A DNA stretch of 10,896 bases from Candidatus Zixiibacteriota bacterium (lineage in GTDB: Bacteria > SM23-81): assembly GCA_030628225.1 (NCBI GenBank), contig DAOVRJ010000063.1, positions 1 to 10,896 on the forward strand, read 5' to 3'. A program made the translations under genes and the position numbers. The notes below the pieces were generated by a model. That model was not told where the DNA came from and made no database searches. It was given only the letters and a program-made list of their open reading frames with translations. How positions within the stretch are numbered: position 1 is the stretch's first letter; every line of letters begins with the position of its first letter. This document shows positions 6,960 to 10,896 of this stretch, piece after piece.

Positions 6960-8063
6960 TTATTTGCGCGAGCCCTCTTTGTAAAAAGGCGGTTTCACCA
7001 CCCGTGCCGGCTCTAACCCGCCTCTGATGAGAACCTCCAGTTCTGTTCCTACACCGGCGTATTTTACGGAGATGTACCCCGTTCCGATGCCTTTGTTCAG
7101 GGAGGGTGAGAAGGTCCCGCTGGTCACCTGGCCCTTCTTTTGTCCACCCACACACAGGTCGTAATGCGGGCGCGGGATGGCTCGCTGCTGCATCTCAAAA
7201 CACACCAGCCGGCGAGATAATCCTCTTTCCTTGAGATCCAACAGGGCCTGCCGTCCGATGAAATCACCCTTGTTCAGCTTGGTGATCCAACCCAGGCCCG
7301 ACTCCAACGGATTGGTGGTCCTGTCGATGTCCTGGCCGTACAGGGCGTATTTCATCTCCAAACGGAGAGAATCTCTGGCTGCCAGCCCCACGGGCTGCAG
7401 TTCAAACTCCTGGCCGGCCTCCAGGACACAATCCCAGATCTGATGGGCGTGCTGTGGGTCGAGATAGAGTTCAAAACCATCTTCGCCCGTGTAACCAGTG
7501 CGCGAGATGAGCATGGGACATCCGGACACACGACCCCGGGCGAAGGAGTAGAAGACGATCTCCTCCAGGTCCAGATCTGTTAATTTGGCCAGAACATCCT
7601 CGGCCCGAGGACCCTGGATGGCCAAAAGGGCACAGGCATCGCTGCGGTTCAGCACATCAGTCTGACCGTCCCCGTTGTCCAAGAGCCACTGGAAATCCTT
7701 ATCGATGTTGGCGGCGTTGACCACCAGCATATAGGAATCCTCACATCTATAAACCAACAGATCGTCCACGATGCCCCCATCCGGATAGCACATGGCAGAA
7801 TACTGGATCTGGCCGATCTGGAGCAGAGAAGCGTCGTTGATGGTCATTTTCTGGACAAAGACCAGGGCCTGGGCACCGCGGATCTCTATTTCCCCCATGT
7901 GGGACAGATCGAACATACCCACCGTCGAGCGAACCCGGAGATGCTCGTTCACGATACTGGTGTACTGAATGGGCATGGCAAAGCCGACAAAGTTGACCAT
8001 ACGAGCGCCATGGCGCACGTGCATCTCGTAGAATGGCGTTTTTTGACCCGGCTCTCCAGCCAT
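6960..8063 (-). CDS. gcvT: Glycine cleavage system T-protein (aminomethyltransferase)
   Basis: A 367-residue enzyme of normal family length. It moves the methylene group from the aminomethyl arm of lipoylated H-protein to tetrahydrofolate, releasing ammonia. Motifs in order: TPFYEMHVRHGARMV near the N-terminus, GMFDLSHMGEI at 49-59, GGIVDDLLVYR with the catalytic Asp at 100/101, ALLAIQGP, SRTGYTGEDGFELY, AARDSLRLEM and the C-terminal TSGTFSPSLNKGIGTGY. The ATG at 8063 follows GGAGGTGAGG directly and aligns with the family N-terminus; a GTG 12 codons upstream would add an unsupported extension. No gcvH or gcvP is visible here, so the other subunits must be elsewhere if the system is complete. 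It begins a run that continues with thi4 53 bases downstream and has its own predicted promoter. Confidence 0.97.
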   Translation of the reverse strand: MAGEPGQKTPFYEMHVRHGARMVNFVGFAMPIQYTSIVNEHLRVRSTVGMFDLSHMGEIEIRGAQALVFVQKMTINDASLLQIGQIQYSAMCYPDGGIVDDLLVYRCEDSYMLVVNAANIDKDFQWLLDNGDGQTDVLNRSDACALLAIQGPRAEDVLAKLTDLDLEEIVFYSFARGRVSGCPMLISRTGYTGEDGFELYLDPQHAHQIWDCVLEAGQEFELQPVGLAARDSLRLEMKYALYGQDIDRTTNPLESGLGWITKLNKGDFIGRQALLDLKERGLSRRLVCFEMQQRAIPRPHYDLCVGGQKKGQVTSGTFSPSLNKGIGTGYISVKYAGVGTELEVLIRGGLEPARVVKPPFYKEGSRK

Positions 8064-8216
8064 CCTCACCTCCAGGATAAAAGGGATTCGGCCGCGCACA
8101 CCGGCGTCAAAAACCCCCGGTGCAGAACTCTCAAGAACTTCAGCTCCTCACCGCTTTCTTATCCCCCTAATTTCTGCAGATTCCTCAACACCACAGCCGA
8201 ACTTATCGCGGAAACA
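8064..8216 (-). promoter_or_regulatory. Predicted 5' leader of the gcvT transcript, possibly structured
   Basis: About 150 bases lie between the predicted transcription start and the gcvT ATG. They include a 6-bp hairpin, CACCGG (8099-8104) with CCGGTG (8117-8122), in a 12-base loop. An 8-base stretch at 8157-8164 could pair (one G-U) with 8075-8082, immediately before the ribosome binding site. I do not see the conserved core of the glycine riboswitch that often precedes gcv genes. The pairings may be chance. Confidence 0.3.
8068..8073 (-). promoter_or_regulatory. Ribosome binding site deciding the gcvT start
   Basis: GGAGGT on the minus strand, 4 bases before the ATG at 8063-8061. It is a near-perfect match to the anti-Shine-Dalgarno sequence and lies downstream of the alternative GTG at 8099. 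Confidence 0.8.
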
Positions 8217-8222
8217 GCATAT

Positions 8223-8251
8223 AATATATCGACGACAACCGGTCTTCGCAA
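8223..8251 (-). promoter_or_regulatory. Predicted sigma70-type promoter upstream of gcvT
   Basis: On the minus strand TTGCGA (8251-8246, 4 of 6 to TTGACA) is followed after exactly 17 bases by TATATT (8228-8223, 5 of 6 to TATAAT), in an AT-rich patch within a GC-richer surrounding. It lies 57-85 bases downstream of the uvrA stop and would start RNA near 8216. This is the best promoter-like sequence seen between genes in the window. Confidence 0.55.
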
Positions 8252-8307
8252 GGGAAAAGCAGGAAACATCGGGCAATAAGGGGCGATTTCTCCACTGAAG
8301 ACAAAGA

Positions 8308-10896
8308 TCATGGCAACCCCAACTCACGCTGGAGAAACTGCCCGGTGTACGACCTCTTATCCTGGGCCACTCTCTCCGGCGTCCCCCTGGCCACCACCCG
8401 GCCTCCTTCCTGACCACCCTCGGGGCCCAGGTCGATGATGTAGTCGGCCGTCTTGATCACATCCATGTTATGCTCGATGACCAGCACGGTGTTTCCCATG
8501 TCCACCAGGCGATTTAGAACGTTGAGCAGCATATTGATATCCTCAAAGTGCAGGCCTGTGGTGGGCTCGTCCAGAATGTAGAGGGTACTACCAGTGCTTC
8601 GCTTAGAAAGCTCCGTGGCCAACTTCACCCTCTGGGCCTCTCCGCCGGACAGGGTGGTGGCCTGCTGCCCCAGGTGGATGTATCCCAGACCTACATCGGC
8701 CAGGGTCTGCAGCTTGCGCCGAACCGGGGGGATGTTCTCGAAGAAAACCAGGGCCTGGCCTACGGTCATGTCCAGAACTTCGGCGATGCTTTTGCCCTTG
8801 TACTTCACCTGCAGGGTTTCCCGGTTGAACCTCTTGCCCTTGCAGACCTCGCATTTCACATACACATCGGGTAAAAAGTGCATCTCGATCTTGATGATGC
8901 CGTCGCCGGCGCATGCCTCACACCGTCCGCCCTTGACGTTAAAGCTGAAGCGACCCGGCCGATATCCGCGCACCCTGGATTCGGGAAGCCGGGCATAAAG
9001 CTCGCGTATATGGGTGAACAAACCCGTGTAGGTGGCGGGGTTGGAGCGGGGGGTGCGACCGATGGGCGACTGGTCAATGCTCACAACCTTGTCGATCTGC
9101 TCCAATCCCTCGATTTTATCGAACTCCCGGGGAACCAGCTTCGAGTTGTAAAATCGTTTGGCTAATGCCCGATAGAGAGTCTCGTTCACCAGGGTGCTTT
9201 TGCCCGATCCGGAGACACCGGTCACGCAAGTGAAAACCCCCAGCGGAATATCCACGTTCAGGGATTTGAGATTGTTGCCCCGGGCACCGATGATGCGCAA
9301 GCGGCCCCTTTTCCTTGACCGCCGGCGAGAGGGAATGGGAATGGACTTCTCCCCTTTCAAATACAGCCCCGTCAGGGAACGGCTGCATCTCTGAATCTCC
9401 TGTGGAGTCCCCTGGGCAATGACCTCTCCGCCGGCCAGGCCGGCGCCCGGACCCAGGTCAATGACGTGATCCGCCGCCAGGATGGTGGCCCGATCGTGCT
9501 CCACCACTAAAACGGTATTGCCCAGATCCCGCAGGCGGGTGAGGGTGTCCAGCAACCGGCGGTTGTCTCGCTGATGCAGGCCAATGCTGGGCTCATCCAG
9601 AATGTACAGCACCCCTACCAGCTGAGAACCGATCTGGGTAGCCAGCCGAATCCTCTGGGCCTCACCGCCGGCCAGGGTACTGGTCGCCCGATCCAGGGTC
9701 AAATAGTCCAGGCCCACGTTCACCAGAAACCCCAATCGCTCCCGTATCTCCTTCAGGATCTGACGGGCTATCTGAAGCTCTTTGGTGCTGAGGTGCAAAT
9801 TGGCGAAAAAATCCACCGCCTCCCGAACCGATTTTGCGGTCACCTGAGCGATATTCAGGTCCGATATTCTCACCGACAGGCTTTCTTTGCGCAACCTGGC
9901 CCCGTGACACTGCCCACAGGGACGGATGCTCATGAACCTCTCTATCCACGCTCGTATGCCGCTGGACTGTGTCTGCCGGTACCGTCTGGTCAGGTTCGGA
10001 ATGATCCCCTCGAACCCCCCGTAGTGCTCCCAGAGACCCCTTCGGTTGCGCGGCTTGTATCTGAACCGGAACTCCTCCTCCCCAGAGCCGTACAGCAGGA
10101 CCTGCTGCACCTTGGGTTTCAGCTCGGCAAAGGGAGTTTCCAGACGGAAACGATATCTCTCAGCCACCGCCTGGAGCTGATGGTCAAACCAACGTCCCAT
10201 GGGCTTACCCCAGGGCATCAATGCTCCCTCACTGATGGGCAAACCCGGGTCCGGCACCACCAGCCGGGGATCAATTTCCATCTTTGAGCCCAGCCCGCCG
10301 CACGCCGGACAGGCACCATAGGGACTGTTGAAGGAGAACATCCGCGGGGACAGCTCCTCGTAGCTGATACCGCAATGGACACAGGCGTATTTCTCGCTGA
10401 ACAGGTGTTCCCCACCCCCGATCACCTGCACGATGATCACTCCCGAGCCTAATTGCAGAGCGGTCTCCACCGAATCTGCCAGACGGCCCCTCACCGTTTC
10501 CGAGATCTTGAGCCGGTCCACCACCACCTCTATGCTGTGCTTTTTCCTCTTCTCCAGCCGGAATTCCGTTTCCACATCCTGGACACGCCCATCCACCCGC
10601 ACGCGAACATAACCCTCCCGGCGGATGCCCTCGAAAACCTCCCGGTACTCCCCTTTTCTGCTCCTGACCAGAGGAGCCAGGATCATCACTTTGCTCTGCA
10701 GCGGCAGGGCCATGATGGCGTCCACCATCTGCTGCGGAATCTGCTGAGCGATCTTCCGGTCGCAGCTGGGACAGTAAGGCACACCGATCCGGGCGAAGAG
10801 AAGCCGCAGATAATCATAGATCTCCGTCACGGTGCCCACGGTGGACCGGGGGTTTTTGGAGGTGCTTCTCTGCCCGATGGAGATGGCCGGCGACAG
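8308..10896 (-). CDS. uvrA: Excinuclease ABC subunit A (UvrA), N-terminus cut by window edge
   Basis: The DNA damage sensor of nucleotide excision repair, which works as a dimer with UvrB. The visible 862 residues run from [11 protein letters not shown] to the true stop. About 78 N-terminal residues, including the first Walker A, lie beyond the right edge by comparison with E. coli UvrA. Visible parts: a first zinc motif C-x2-C-x20-C-x2-C from CVHC to CPAC (about residues 172-199 of the visible part); the first ABC signature [12 protein letters not shown] and Walker [13 protein letters not shown] (about 408-440); the second Walker [10 protein letters not shown] (about 560); a second zinc motif C-x2-C-x19-C-x2-C from CEAC to CEVC (about 659-685); the second signature [12 protein letters not shown] and Walker [13 protein letters not shown] (about 749-783). 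The frame is intact. The first signature has Ala where Ser is usual. Confidence 0.98.
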   Translation of the reverse strand: MSPAISIGQRSTSKNPRSTVGTVTEIYDYLRLLFARIGVPYCPSCDRKIAQQIPQQMVDAIMALPLQSKVMILAPLVRSRKGEYREVFEGIRREGYVRVRVDGRVQDVETEFRLEKRKKHSIEVVVDRLKISETVRGRLADSVETALQLGSGVIIVQVIGGGEHLFSEKYACVHCGISYEELSPRMFSFNSPYGACPACGGLGSKMEIDPRLVVPDPGLPISEGALMPWGKPMGRWFDHQLQAVAERYRFRLETPFAELKPKVQQVLLYGSGEEEFRFRYKPRNRRGLWEHYGGFEGIIPNLTRRYRQTQSSGIRAWIERFMSIRPCGQCHGARLRKESLSVRISDLNIAQVTAKSVREAVDFFANLHLSTKELQIARQILKEIRERLGFLVNVGLDYLTLDRATSTLAGGEAQRIRLATQIGSQLVGVLYILDEPSIGLHQRDNRRLLDTLTRLRDLGNTVLVVEHDRATILAADHVIDLGPGAGLAGGEVIAQGTPQEIQRCSRSLTGLYLKGEKSIPIPSRRRSRKRGRLRIIGARGNNLKSLNVDIPLGVFTCVTGVSGSGKSTLVNETLYRALAKRFYNSKLVPREFDKIEGLEQIDKVVSIDQSPIGRTPRSNPATYTGLFTHIRELYARLPESRVRGYRPGRFSFNVKGGRCEACAGDGIIKIEMHFLPDVYVKCEVCKGKRFNRETLQVKYKGKSIAEVLDMTVGQALVFFENIPPVRRKLQTLADVGLGYIHLGQQATTLSGGEAQRVKLATELSKRSTGSTLYILDEPTTGLHFEDINMLLNVLNRLVDMGNTVLVIEHNMDVIKTADYIIDLGPEGGQEGGRVVARGTPERVAQDKRSYTGQFLQRELGLP

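Noticed and set aside
8064-8216. Glycine riboswitch before gcvT
   Set aside because: The conserved aptamer core could not be found on the coding strand; a stretch resembling AACTCTCA is on the opposite strand.
9574-10287. A 237-codon plus-strand open frame
   Set aside because: It is antisense to uvrA and arises from its codon bias.
1-10896. tRNA, rRNA, CRISPR array, insertion sequence or phage genes
   Set aside because: No regular spaced repeats, transposase motifs, terminal inverted repeats or tRNA-like folds were seen; the window is nearly filled by intact housekeeping-type genes.

Overview
This is a bacterial chromosomal window in which every gene I can support reads on the minus strand, from right to left. 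All genes start behind good purine-rich ribosome binding sites and the intergenic gaps are short. The base composition looks moderately GC-rich by eye. A sulfide-type Thi4, which is an oxygen-sensitive kind of thiazole synthase found mostly in archaea and anaerobes, together with an AMMECR1/MEMO cluster, suggests an anaerobic or microaerophilic, possibly thermophilic, bacterium. I cannot name the phylum with confidence.

Layout in the direction of transcription: (1) uvrA, nucleotide excision repair, runs off the right edge and lacks about the first 78 codons. (2) A 244-base gap holds a good sigma70-type promoter and a leader of about 150 bases. (3) gcvT, the glycine cleavage T-protein. (4) thi4, making the thiamine thiazole from NAD, glycine and sulfide. 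(5) A small heat shock protein with two complete alpha-crystallin units in one chain. (6) lon, the ATP-dependent protease. (7) A MEMO-AMMECR1 fusion protein that, read from an unusual CTG start, carries an N-terminal export signal. (8) A separate, cytoplasmic-looking MEMO protein. (9) A separate AMMECR1 protein running off the left edge.

How the genes may work together: gcvT and thi4 both handle glycine. hsp20 and lon form a proteostasis pair (holdase and protease). The last three genes belong to the AmmeMemoRadiSam family group, whose function is unknown. The module is present twice here, once fused and once split, and the MEMO parts are about 60% identical. No radical SAM partner (amrS) is visible; if present it would lie beyond the left edge. 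The gcvT-to-AMMECR1 run could be one transcript from the promoter near position 8235, since no convincing internal terminator or promoter is visible, but this is inference.

The parts most worth a second look are the possibly exported MEMO-AMMECR1 fusion with a CTG start, the duplicated AMMECR1/MEMO module, and the double-domain Hsp20.
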